DNA of 11,288 nt from Lachnospiraceae bacterium (GTDB lineage Bacteria > Bacillota_A > Clostridia > Lachnospirales > Lachnospiraceae): contig JAFRYJ010000092.1 of the NCBI GenBank assembly GCA_017437705.1, positions 1 through 11,288 on the forward strand, written 5' to 3'. The notes beneath the pieces were generated by a model, which searched no databases, was not told where the DNA came from, and saw only the letters and a list, made by a program, of their open reading frames with translations. A program made the translations under genes and the position numbers. Below, in pieces: positions 1 through 6,301 of this stretch (position 1 is its first letter; every line of letters begins with the position of its first letter).

Positions 1-320
1 CGGCCTGCGGTAAGAAGGAAGAAGCAGGAAACCAGATCCAGATCCTGGTTTACGACAAGGAGAACAACGAAATCTACAACGAGACATTCAAGACAGAGGA
101 GAAGTTCCTCGGCGATGCACTTGCAAAGCAGGAAGACCTTGAAGTTGTTACAGAGGACAGTGATTACGGTCCCTTCATCACTTCCATCAAGGGCCTTGCC
201 CAGGGTGATAATTACTACTGGAATTATTACGTAAACGGCGGATATGCCGAGGTCGGCATCTCCCAGCAGGAGATCAAGGACGGCGACGTTTATACGTTTA
301 AGCTTGAGAAATTCGAATAA
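1..320 (+). CDS. DUF4430-type (transcobalamin C-terminal-like) lipoprotein, 3' part
   Basis: Open from the window edge in the frame of base 3, ending in TAA at 318-320; about 105 residues are visible. The first visible residues, A-C-G-K-K, look like the end of a lipobox (A-C-G) followed by a charged linker, so the mature protein would be anchored outside the membrane through Cys; the signal peptide itself lies before the window. The rest reads as a small beta-rich domain with the pattern of DUF4430: a first strand IQILVYD, then FLGDAL, GPFITSIKG, a YYWNYYVNGGYAEVGI block, and IKDGDVYTFKLEKF at the end. That domain is the one shared with the C-terminal part of transcobalamin and intrinsic factor. 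A role in binding cobalamin or another ligand at the cell surface is inferred from this and from the cob genes that follow. The family call is from memory of the fold's motifs, not a search. Confidence 0.72.
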   Translation, partial: ACGKKEEAGNQIQILVYDKENNEIYNETFKTEEKFLGDALAKQEDLEVVTEDSDYGPFITSIKGLAQGDNYYWNYYVNGGYAEVGISQQEIKDGDVYTFKLEKFE

Positions 321-351
321 GCCGGCAAAACAGGATATATGAAACAGTTTA

Positions 352-385
352 TAAGGCCTGCAAAGCATATTTGCAGGCCTTAATT
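352..385 (+). terminator. hairpin terminator after the lipoprotein gene
   Basis: A perfect 13-bp inverted repeat (352-364 with 370-382) around a 5-base loop lies 31 bases after the lipoprotein stop. The 3' arm ends in CCTTAATTGT, so the U-run is weak. It may terminate only partly, which would let some transcript continue into cobT. Confidence 0.6.
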
Positions 386-403
386 GTCACAGCCGTGATC
401 GTT

Positions 404-450
404 GCCTGCGGCAGCTGCGCGCGGCGCGCAGGAATCGCGGGCGATTCTTG
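404..450. repeat. overlapping GC-rich inverted repeats before cobT
   Basis: Two inverted repeats follow each other in the short gap before cobT. One is an 8-bp perfect arm pair, 415-422 with 424-431, around one base. The other is CAGGAATCG (429-437) with CGATTCTTG (442-450), containing one G-T pair. They share bases 429-431, so they cannot both form fully. The second ends only 7 bases before the AGG of the cobT ribosome site and could affect its translation. No clear sigma-A promoter and no room for a cobalamin riboswitch were seen here. Confidence 0.45.
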
Positions 451-470
451 AAAATATAGGATAAATGCTG

Positions 471-1544
471 ATGGCTTTGGATATAAAAGAGATCAACAGA
501 CAGATAAAGCCCGCTTTTGAAGATGCGCGCCTTGCATCGGAACAGAAGTGGGACGGCATAGCCAAGCCCCTGAAGGGACTGGGTTACCTTGAGGAGATGG
601 TCACAAAGATCGCTGCCCTTACGGGTGATGTGAACGTATCGCTTAAGAAGCGCTGCGTGCTCGTCACCTGTGCGGATAACGGCGTAGTGGCGGAGGGCGT
701 CACCCAGACAGATTCCTCTGTGACCGCCATAATGGCGGGAAAGATCAGGGACCATATGTCCAGCGTATGCCTGATGGCCCGGACCATAAACGTGGATCCG
801 GTATCCATCGATGCAGGCATGCTGGTGCGTGTTCCGGGGACCGTCGATATGCATGTGGCCGACGGTACCGGAAATATTGCAAAAGGACCGGCCATGAGCA
901 GGGAGCAGGCGCTTCAGGCAATTGAAAACGGCATTTCACTTGTCAAAACTTATAAAGACAAAGGCTATGACATCATCGCGACGGGCGAGATGGGTATAGG
1001 CAATACGACCACATCCAGTGCGGCAACAGCCGTGTTGACAGGCCTGCCCGTAACCGTGACCACAGGCAGAGGCGCAGGTCTTTCCAACGAAGGGCTGGAG
1101 CGGAAGATAAAAGTAATTGAGAAGGCAATAGAAGTCAACAGACCGGACAGGGACGATCCGCTTGACATCCTTGCCAAACTGGGCGGCTTTGATATAGCCA
1201 CAATGGCAGGCATTTATATCGGCGGCGCCCTGTACCGTGTACCGGTGGTCATCGACGGGCTTATTTCATCCGCCGCGGCACTTATTGCCAAGAGGCTGTG
1301 CCCCGGTTCGATAATATCAATGATACCCAGCCACACGTCGGCGGAACCGGCCGCAGTCTATATAATGGAGGAGCTGGGCCTCAAACCGCCCGTTAACGCC
1401 GGTCTGAAGCTGGGCGAGGGCACGGGAGCCATGTGCATGATATCGATACTGGACATGGCCCTTTCCGTTTACAATGATTCGGCCACATTTGCAAACGCCG
1501 GCGTAGAGCAGTACACGCCCTTTGATGAGGAAGAGACTAAATGA
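471..1544 (+). CDS. cobT: nicotinate-nucleotide-dimethylbenzimidazole phosphoribosyltransferase CobT
   Basis: CobT moves the phosphoribosyl group of nicotinate mononucleotide onto dimethylbenzimidazole or a related base, giving alpha-ribazole 5'-phosphate for the lower ligand of B12; it is cytosolic. With the ATG at 471 the protein has 357 residues, the usual family length. Visible family marks are WDGIAKPLKGLG near residues 27-38, the CADNGVVAEGV block at 67-77, TGEMGIGNTT at 171-180 (E173), TTGRGAGL at 197-204, and LGEGTGA at 314-320, whose E316 matches the catalytic Glu of Salmonella CobT. An ATG also exists at 465. I prefer 471 because the weak AGG at 458-460 is 10 bases away rather than 4, and because the N-terminus then aligns with other CobTs. 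The stop overlaps the cobU start (ATGA), pointing to translational coupling. Confidence 0.95.
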   Translation: MALDIKEINRQIKPAFEDARLASEQKWDGIAKPLKGLGYLEEMVTKIAALTGDVNVSLKKRCVLVTCADNGVVAEGVTQTDSSVTAIMAGKIRDHMSSVCLMARTINVDPVSIDAGMLVRVPGTVDMHVADGTGNIAKGPAMSREQALQAIENGISLVKTYKDKGYDIIATGEMGIGNTTTSSAATAVLTGLPVTVTTGRGAGLSNEGLERKIKVIEKAIEVNRPDRDDPLDILAKLGGFDIATMAGIYIGGALYRVPVVIDGLISSAAALIAKRLCPGSIISMIPSHTSAEPAAVYIMEELGLKPPVNAGLKLGEGTGAMCMISILDMALSVYNDSATFANAGVEQYTPFDEEETK

Positions 1545-2056
1545 TAATACTTGTGATCGGCGGGTCAGCCAGCGGAAAATCCTCCTTCGGCGAGAAGAAA
1601 TGCCTGGAGCTTGCATTACCCGTGTGGTATGCGGCTACCATGAAGCCTTTCGGAGAAGAAGGGGAGATCCGCATTAAGAGGCACAGGGATCTCCGTAAGG
1701 ACAAGGGTTTTATAACCGTGGAACAGTATACGGATATAGGCAGTGCGCCGGTCGAAGGCGGAACTGTGCTCCTTGAGTGCGTCGGGAATCTAACGGCCAA
1801 CGAGATGTACGAGGACGACGGCACCGAGCATGATCCCACATATAAGGTGACTGAGGGCATCCGGAAGCTTTCGGGGAAGTGCAGCGATATGGTCATCATC
1901 ACGAATGATGTGGCCAGGGAGCCGCTTATGTACGATGACAGCACCAACCGTTACATAGAAGCCATGGGAAGGATCAACATGAGCCTTGCATCCATGGCGG
2001 ACGAGGTTTACGAAGTAGTATGCGGGATACCGCTTAAGATAAAAGGAGAATGCTGA
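1541..2056 (+). CDS. cobU: adenosylcobinamide kinase / adenosylcobinamide-phosphate guanylyltransferase CobU
   Basis: CobU phosphorylates adenosylcobinamide and then transfers GMP from GTP, giving adenosylcobinamide-GDP, the activated partner for CobS. The 171 residues match the family's usual length of 170-185. The N-terminus has the P-loop GGSASGKS (residues 7-14). The segment IRIKRHRDLR holds H48, the position of the His that carries GMP in Salmonella CobU, followed by FITVEQ (E61). LLECVGNLTANEMY (78-90) fits the Walker-B-like strand, and the end ADEVYEVVCGIPLKIKG is typical. Odd point: the usual NEVGxGIVP stretch is NDVAREPLM (122-130) here, so this block has diverged although the downstream R...G..N order is kept. 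It starts inside the cobT stop (ATGA) with GAGG at 1527-1530, and its TGA shares one base with the cobS start. Confidence 0.9.
   Translation: MIILVIGGSASGKSSFGEKKCLELALPVWYAATMKPFGEEGEIRIKRHRDLRKDKGFITVEQYTDIGSAPVEGGTVLLECVGNLTANEMYEDDGTEHDPTYKVTEGIRKLSGKCSDMVIITNDVAREPLMYDDSTNRYIEAMGRINMSLASMADEVYEVVCGIPLKIKGEC
2044..2049 (+). promoter_or_regulatory. ribosome binding site of cobS, decides its start
   Basis: AGGAGA at 2044-2049 touches an ATG at 2050, which is too close to be used. The second in-frame ATG at 2056 lies 7 bases after AGGAG and forms TGATG with the cobU stop, so translation most likely starts at 2056. Confidence 0.7.
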
Positions 2057-2823
2057 TGGACATCCTGCGTTCCATAGCAATGTCTTTTTCCATGTTTTCG
2101 AAGCTGCCGGCTCCGATGGTGGAATGGAAAAAGGAGAACATGAAATACATGCTGGCGATGCTGCCGCTGGTGGGAGCCGTTATCGGAGGCTTCCTGTGGC
2201 TGTGGTGGCTTATATGCGATAAATGCTTCTTTGATGCATTCATAAGGGCTGCGGGTTACACGGTGATACCGGTCTTCATCAGCGGAGGGATCCATCTGGA
2301 CGGTTTCTGCGATACGGTGGATGCCCTGTCCAGCCACGCCCTGCCGGAAAAGAAACGTCAGATACTGAAGGACCCCAACGCCGGAGCCTTCGCCATCATA
2401 TATACCTGCGTTTATTTCTTTATCTACTACGTGCTGTGCCTGGAGATCAGCGGCACACTCAAGGCCGTTATGGCCCTTCTGGCATTCCAGATGCTCTCCA
2501 GAGTGCTGGCATCACTGTCGGGCATATTCATTAAAGCCGGTGAAAAGAACGGCCTTTTATCCACCTTTTCCGAGGCGTCGTCAGGGACTGCTTTTATTAT
2601 CCTTCTGGTCTTCGCGGCAGGAGCCTTCGGTATACTCTTCTGGGTATCTCCCTGGACGGTACTTATAAGTGCATTAATGCTTTTACTTAACTATCTTTAC
2701 GTACTTTATCTTGCGAACAGGCAGTTTGAGGGAATGTCGGGAGACCTGGCCGGATACATCAACCAGCTGGCACAGATAACGCTCCTGGCGGGACTCTTTA
2801 TTGCGGAAAGGTTTTTGATATGA
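2056..2823 (+). CDS. cobS: adenosylcobinamide-GDP ribazoletransferase (cobalamin synthase) CobS
   Basis: CobS is the membrane enzyme that joins adenosylcobinamide-GDP to alpha-ribazole (phosphate), releasing GMP. From the chosen start it has 255 residues, normal for the family. The sequence is strongly hydrophobic, with segments around residues 32-53, 67-77, 112-130 and several more to the C-terminus, as expected for a polytopic inner-membrane protein. The signature GGIHLDGFCDTVDA (77-90) supplies the Asp cluster D82, D86 and D89. It is followed by the conserved cytosolic loop EKKRQILKDPNAGAFA (98-113), which corresponds to the ERR..IMKD..GxFG motif of other CobS proteins. The gene is coupled to cobU through TGATG and to the next gene through ATGA. 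Confidence 0.93.
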   Translation: MDILRSIAMSFSMFSKLPAPMVEWKKENMKYMLAMLPLVGAVIGGFLWLWWLICDKCFFDAFIRAAGYTVIPVFISGGIHLDGFCDTVDALSSHALPEKKRQILKDPNAGAFAIIYTCVYFFIYYVLCLEISGTLKAVMALLAFQMLSRVLASLSGIFIKAGEKNGLLSTFSEASSGTAFIILLVFAAGAFGILFWVSPWTVLISALMLLLNYLYVLYLANRQFEGMSGDLAGYINQLAQITLLAGLFIAERFLI

Positions 2824-3776
2824 TACTTGTTACAGGCGCCGTTTGCTCGGGAAAGACAGACTATGTAAAGAGCCTTGGCTATGATGATGCCGACATCGGC
2901 AGATCTCTTACGGATGATGCTCCCGTATTATACGGCCTGGAAGACCTCGTAAAGGCAGACCCGGAAAACGCATTGAGCATGCTCGACGCCCTTCTGGAGA
3001 AGGAAGTAGTGGTATGCTCCGAGACCGGATGCGGCATCGTACCTCTTGACAAGAAAGAAAGACTGGCCCGTGAGGCGACGGGCAGGCTGATGTGCGCCCT
3101 GGCGGAAAAGGCCGGCAGGGTAGTGCGCATGGTCTGCGGCATTCCTCAGGTGATCAAGGAGCAAAAAACCATGAAATTATTGATGATCCGTCATTCCGTA
3201 ACCCCCGGCAATGCGCTGAAGCAGTATATCGGCAGGACCGACCAGCCTCTGGCGCCGGAGGGGATCGAACTGGCAGAAAAGTTCGGCACTCTTTCAGGAT
3301 ATGGGAAGGTATATGTAACGAAGTATCAGAGGACTTCTCAGACAGCGGACATCATCTTCCCCGGGGCGGAGACGGAGATCGTACCAGGATTTGAAGAGAT
3401 GGATTTCGGTGATTTTGAGGAAAGATCTGCCGACGAGATGGAGAACGACACCGCCTACAGGAAATGGGTGGACGACATGTGCCTTTCAAGGTGCCCCGGA
3501 GGCGAGATCTACAGCGAATTCAGGGCCCGGGTCTCGAAGGCATTTTTAAAGCTCCTGGAAAGGGAAGACAGAGAGCTGATACCAATGGTGGTCCACGGCG
3601 GCACCATCATGAGCCTTATGGATGATTTCGACGAGAAGGCTCTCGGTTATTACGGTTATTGGATAGGCAACTGCTGCGGTTATGTATGCGATCTTGAGAA
3701 AAACGATGACGGCATTGTTTTCAGAAATGCCGTTAAGATATCGAATGCTGAGGAAACGGAGGAGGCCCTTAAATGA
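2820..3776 (+). CDS. fusion of a mini-CobU domain and a CobC-like alpha-ribazole phosphatase
   Basis: Two domains are visible in 318 residues. Residues 1-113 look like a shortened CobU: P-loop GAVCSGKT (6-13), then ETGCGIVPLDKKERLARE (68-85) and VVRMVCGIPQVIK (101-113), as in the C-terminal half of CobU. The middle part with the GMP-binding His region is missing. Residues 118-318 are a histidine phosphatase: LMIRHSVTPGN (121-131) with catalytic H125, YIGRTDQPL (136-144), QRTSQTA with R171, FEEMDFGDFE (191-200) with a likely acid Glu, and VVHGGT with H259. CobC removes the 5'-phosphate from alpha-ribazole phosphate or from cobalamin phosphate. The cob context supports that substrate, although phosphatases of this family are broad. 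What the mini-CobU does is unknown. The gene overlaps cobS at its start and the TIM-barrel gene at its stop, both as ATGA. Confidence 0.85.
   Translation: MILVTGAVCSGKTDYVKSLGYDDADIGRSLTDDAPVLYGLEDLVKADPENALSMLDALLEKEVVVCSETGCGIVPLDKKERLAREATGRLMCALAEKAGRVVRMVCGIPQVIKEQKTMKLLMIRHSVTPGNALKQYIGRTDQPLAPEGIELAEKFGTLSGYGKVYVTKYQRTSQTADIIFPGAETEIVPGFEEMDFGDFEERSADEMENDTAYRKWVDDMCLSRCPGGEIYSEFRARVSKAFLKLLEREDRELIPMVVHGGTIMSLMDDFDEKALGYYGYWIGNCCGYVCDLEKNDDGIVFRNAVKISNAEETEEALK
3156..3173 (+). promoter_or_regulatory. internal ribosome site and ATG at the phosphatase domain boundary
   Basis: Inside the fusion gene, AAGGAG (3156-3161) precedes an in-frame ATG at 3171 by 9 bases. That ATG is the first codon of MKLLMIRH, exactly where a free-standing CobC phosphatase would start. 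The spacing is good, so a separate phosphatase of 201 residues (3171-3776) could be made from the same message. It could instead be a relic of a recent gene fusion. Confidence 0.5.
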
Positions 3777-4744
3777 AGATCCAGTTCAATATAACGACTT
3801 CGGAATGCGACCTTGAAAGATATGAGAGCAGCGCAGACCTGGAATCCATGATGGGTTCAAGGTTCGACGGCGTGGAGCTGATGTGCTTCGAGGATGACGT
3901 GCGGGGCATCATCAGGAAAGAAAAGGTGACAGGCCTTCACATGACGAATATAATGCACCTCTACGATTTCTGGAGGGGCGACATGGAGACCCTTCTCCGC
4001 CAGTTCGAGAAGGAAGAGAACATCATAAGGCATTACGGCGGATTAAGGCACGAAGACCTTATCGCAAAGTATAAAAAGGATATTGAAAACGCTTTGAAAT
4101 ACGAGGCGGAATACGTGGTATTCCATGTGGCATCATGCACCGACGAGGAGGAGATGGCCAACGTCTTCAACGAGGACGATTTTGATGTCCTGGATGCCCA
4201 CTGCGAGCTTCTGAATGAGCTTTTTCCCGCAGACTGGGACGGCCCCCGGCTCCTTCTTGAGAATCTCTGGCTGCCGGGATTCGACTTTACTAAGCCCGAC
4301 AGGACGAAGTACATGCTGGACCATGTGAATTACAAAAAGAAAGGCATCATGCTTGATACGGGCCACCTGATGCATACGAATCTGGACCTCAGAGACATGG
4401 ACGAGGCTGTGGAATATGTGCATCAGATGCTCGATCTCCACGGAGACCTCTGCAAATACATTAAAGGCGTGCATCTGCAAGGCTCCGTAACCGGCGACAT
4501 CGTGAAAAAGGCCATGAAGGAATATGACGGGATGCCGGCGGATTACGGCGAGAGGAACTTCAAGCTTTTCATGTATGTATTCCAGGTGGACCGGCACAAG
4601 CCGTTTATCGCGAAGGGCGTAAAGGAGCTGATCGAGAGGATCGCCCCCGATTACCTGACCTTCGAATTTATCTCCGAAAGCAGGGAGCAGCATGAGGGAT
4701 ATCTGAACGAACAGTGGAGCGTTCTCGAGGGGCTCAGACGATGA
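3773..4744 (+). CDS. sugar phosphate isomerase/epimerase-like TIM-barrel protein, in the cob operon
   Basis: A 323-residue cytosolic protein of the xylose-isomerase-like / AP-endonuclease-2 TIM-barrel type. Metal-ligand candidates sit at strand ends in the usual order: FDGVEL (E35), GLHM (H56), VVFHVAS (H118), LLLENLW (E163), MLDTGHLMH (D195, H198), VHLQGS (H234) and LTFEFIS (E298). The active site therefore looks intact and a divalent metal is likely. Such proteins act on sugars or sugar phosphates as isomerases or epimerases, or as endonucleases or hydrolases; the substrate here cannot be read from the sequence. Its ATG overlaps the stop of the CobC fusion (ATGA), and it is the last gene before the terminator. 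A job in lower-ligand or ribazole handling is an inference from position only. I do not recognise a named cob gene. Confidence 0.8.
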   Translation: MKIQFNITTSECDLERYESSADLESMMGSRFDGVELMCFEDDVRGIIRKEKVTGLHMTNIMHLYDFWRGDMETLLRQFEKEENIIRHYGGLRHEDLIAKYKKDIENALKYEAEYVVFHVASCTDEEEMANVFNEDDFDVLDAHCELLNELFPADWDGPRLLLENLWLPGFDFTKPDRTKYMLDHVNYKKKGIMLDTGHLMHTNLDLRDMDEAVEYVHQMLDLHGDLCKYIKGVHLQGSVTGDIVKKAMKEYDGMPADYGERNFKLFMYVFQVDRHKPFIAKGVKELIERIAPDYLTFEFISESREQHEGYLNEQWSVLEGLRR

Positions 4745-4753
4745 TTTCAGCAT

Positions 4754-4795
4754 AAAAAAAACGGCCGTCCGGAATGGGCGGCCGATATTTGTTAT
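4754..4795. terminator. bidirectional terminator between the cob operon and aroA
   Basis: A 9-bp GC-rich stem with one G-T pair, 4762-4770 with 4776-4784, and loop GGAAT. On the minus strand it is followed by eight U (A-run at 4754-4761), an excellent terminator for aroA. On the plus strand it is followed by ATATTTGTTATT, a fair one for the cob operon. It lies between two convergent genes. Confidence 0.88.
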
Positions 4796-4804
4796 TCAGG
4801 GTCT

Positions 4805-6103
4805 TCAGTTTTTTATATAGTATTCTCCCGGTTCGTCCAGCAGGCTGTCGAAGTCCTTATAAAAACCGGGATAGGATATATCGACGCACTTCGAACCTTC
4901 TATGGTGACCGGCGTTTCGGAGATGAGTGAGGCCACGCAGAAGCTCATGGCTATGCGGTGGTCTTTTTTTGTGTTTATCGACGCACCGCAGAGGGGCTCG
5001 CCGCCGCGTATTATCATTCCGTCGGCAGTTTCCGTAACGTTGGCGCCCATGGCCGTAAGGTTCTCGCACATGGTCCTTATGCGGTTTGATTCCTTCACCT
5101 TAAGCTCGGCCGCATCCTTTATGACGGTGGTGCCTCTGGCGGCCGCGGCCATTACGGCTATAACGGGGATCTCGTCTATAAGAGAAGGTATGAGGCCCCC
5201 TCCTATGCGGATACCGTGGAGTGATGACGAACGCACCAGTATGTCTGCCATCTCTTCGCCGGAAACGCTCCTGCGGTTCATTATCTCTATATCTCCGCCC
5301 ATCTCCAGCGCGGCCTTGATGATGCCGTCTCTGGTGGGATTTATGCCCACATCCTTAAGGAGCACCTCAGAGCCCTCCGTTATAAGGGCTGCGGCGATGA
5401 AGAACGCCGCGGATGAGATATCCCCGGGAACGTAGATGTCCTGACCGTATAGTTCCTCAGCCGGTTCAGTGAAGACTGTGGTGCCGAAGGTATGCACCGA
5501 TGCACCGAAGGCAGGCAGCATGATCTCCGTGTGGTTTCTGGAGGTATAAGGCTCGTTGACGGTGGTGGGAGAGTCTGCATACAGTGCAGCCAGCATGATG
5601 GCTGACTTCACCTGGGCCGACGCTACCGGCGAATCCCAGTCCGCACCGTGGAGGGGCTTGCCTGTGATCGTAAGGGGAGCGCAGCCCGTTCCTTCAAAGC
5701 TTTCAATGCATGCACCCATTTCCGTCAGGGGATCGATGATCCTCCTCATGGGGCGTCTGCAGATGGAGGCATCACCGGTTATGACAGAGTCGAAGGGCTG
5801 TCCCGCAAGGATGCCCGTCATAAGCCTTGTGGTGGTACCTGAGTTTCCCGCATACAGCGTTTCCGAAGGAGATGTGAGCCCGTGCATGCCTTTGCCGTGT
5901 ACGACTATCTCCGAGGGGTTTTCGTCTATCTTTATGCCCAGCTGTCTGAAGCAGGACATGGTGGAACTGACGTCGGCGCCGTTGGACAGATGGGAGATCC
6001 TCGTATCGCCTTTCGCGATAGCGCCGAACATGACGGATCTGTGTGATATTGATTTATCTCCCGGCACGCATACGGTGCCTTTAAGAGCAGGTCTTTTCTT
6101 CAT
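4805..6103 (-). CDS. aroA: 3-phosphoshikimate 1-carboxyvinyltransferase (EPSP synthase)
   Basis: EPSP synthase joins phosphoenolpyruvate to shikimate 3-phosphate in the sixth step of the shikimate pathway to chorismate and aromatic amino acids. The 432 residues match the family. Motifs in order: GDKSISHR (15-22, K17), AGNSGTTTRL (85-94), RRPM (116-119), ASAQVKS (161-167), VPGDISSAAFF (225-235), IDEIPV (309-314, D310 and E311), KESNRI (337-342) and DHRIAM (381-386). The NSGTT.RLM wording resembles the Bacillus-type (class II) enzymes rather than the E. coli type. The start is supported by GGAGG on the minus strand (6112-6116), 8 bases before the ATG. It stands alone between two plus-strand units, with its own likely promoter and terminator and no other aromatic gene beside it. 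Confidence 0.96.
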   Translation of the reverse strand: MKKRPALKGTVCVPGDKSISHRSVMFGAIAKGDTRISHLSNGADVSSTMSCFRQLGIKIDENPSEIVVHGKGMHGLTSPSETLYAGNSGTTTRLMTGILAGQPFDSVITGDASICRRPMRRIIDPLTEMGACIESFEGTGCAPLTITGKPLHGADWDSPVASAQVKSAIMLAALYADSPTTVNEPYTSRNHTEIMLPAFGASVHTFGTTVFTEPAEELYGQDIYVPGDISSAAFFIAAALITEGSEVLLKDVGINPTRDGIIKAALEMGGDIEIMNRRSVSGEEMADILVRSSSLHGIRIGGGLIPSLIDEIPVIAVMAAAARGTTVIKDAAELKVKESNRIRTMCENLTAMGANVTETADGMIIRGGEPLCGASINTKKDHRIAMSFCVASLISETPVTIEGSKCVDISYPGFYKDFDSLLDEPGEYYIKN

Positions 6104-6175
6104 GATGCCGGCCTCCGGGATGTATACTGGCAGGTTTGATGCCGCAGCTGTGATGCAATGTGATGTCTTCAGCCA

Positions 6176-6204
6176 ATGATAACATCATCGGGCCTTATCG
6201 GCAA
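6176..6204 (-). promoter_or_regulatory. likely promoter of aroA
   Basis: On the minus strand, TTGCCG (6199-6204) and TATCAT (6176-6181) are 17 bases apart, and TGT directly precedes TATCAT, an extended -10. Transcription would start near 6169, leaving a leader of about 65 bases before aroA. Confidence 0.5.
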
Positions 6205-6231
6205 TGAACATAAGTAAGATTCCTATTGAAT

Positions 6232-6260
6232 TTGACTGACGGTTTTAGTAAAATATTAAT
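6232..6260 (+). promoter_or_regulatory. likely promoter of the EF-G-like gene
   Basis: TTGACT at 6232-6237 is followed after 16-17 bases by an AT-rich stretch (TATTAA at 6254-6259 or ATTAAT at 6255-6260). It is the best -35/-10 pair before the gene. The -10 is imperfect, so the exact start is uncertain. Confidence 0.45.
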
Positions 6261-6301
6261 ACTATGTGTATAAGGAAATTAATATACGGGGGAAGAAACA
6301 T

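Noticed and set aside
352..450. Short CRISPR-like array or tRNA in the gap before cobT
   Set aside because: The pieces are inverted rather than regularly spaced direct repeats, and no cloverleaf can be drawn.
321..464. Cobalamin riboswitch before cobT
   Set aside because: The gap is too short after the terminator-like hairpin, and no B12-box-like core was seen; any riboswitch would be upstream of the window.
4902..6179. Long plus-strand reading frames opposite aroA (4902-5435 and 5556-6179)
   Set aside because: They lie fully or mostly antisense to a well-supported aroA, have no family features, and reflect codon bias of the other strand.
6266..6301. Longer N-terminus of the EF-G-like protein starting at 6266
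   Set aside because: No ribosome site precedes 6266, while GGGGGA is 8 bases before the ATG at 6302, and EF-G homologues begin there.
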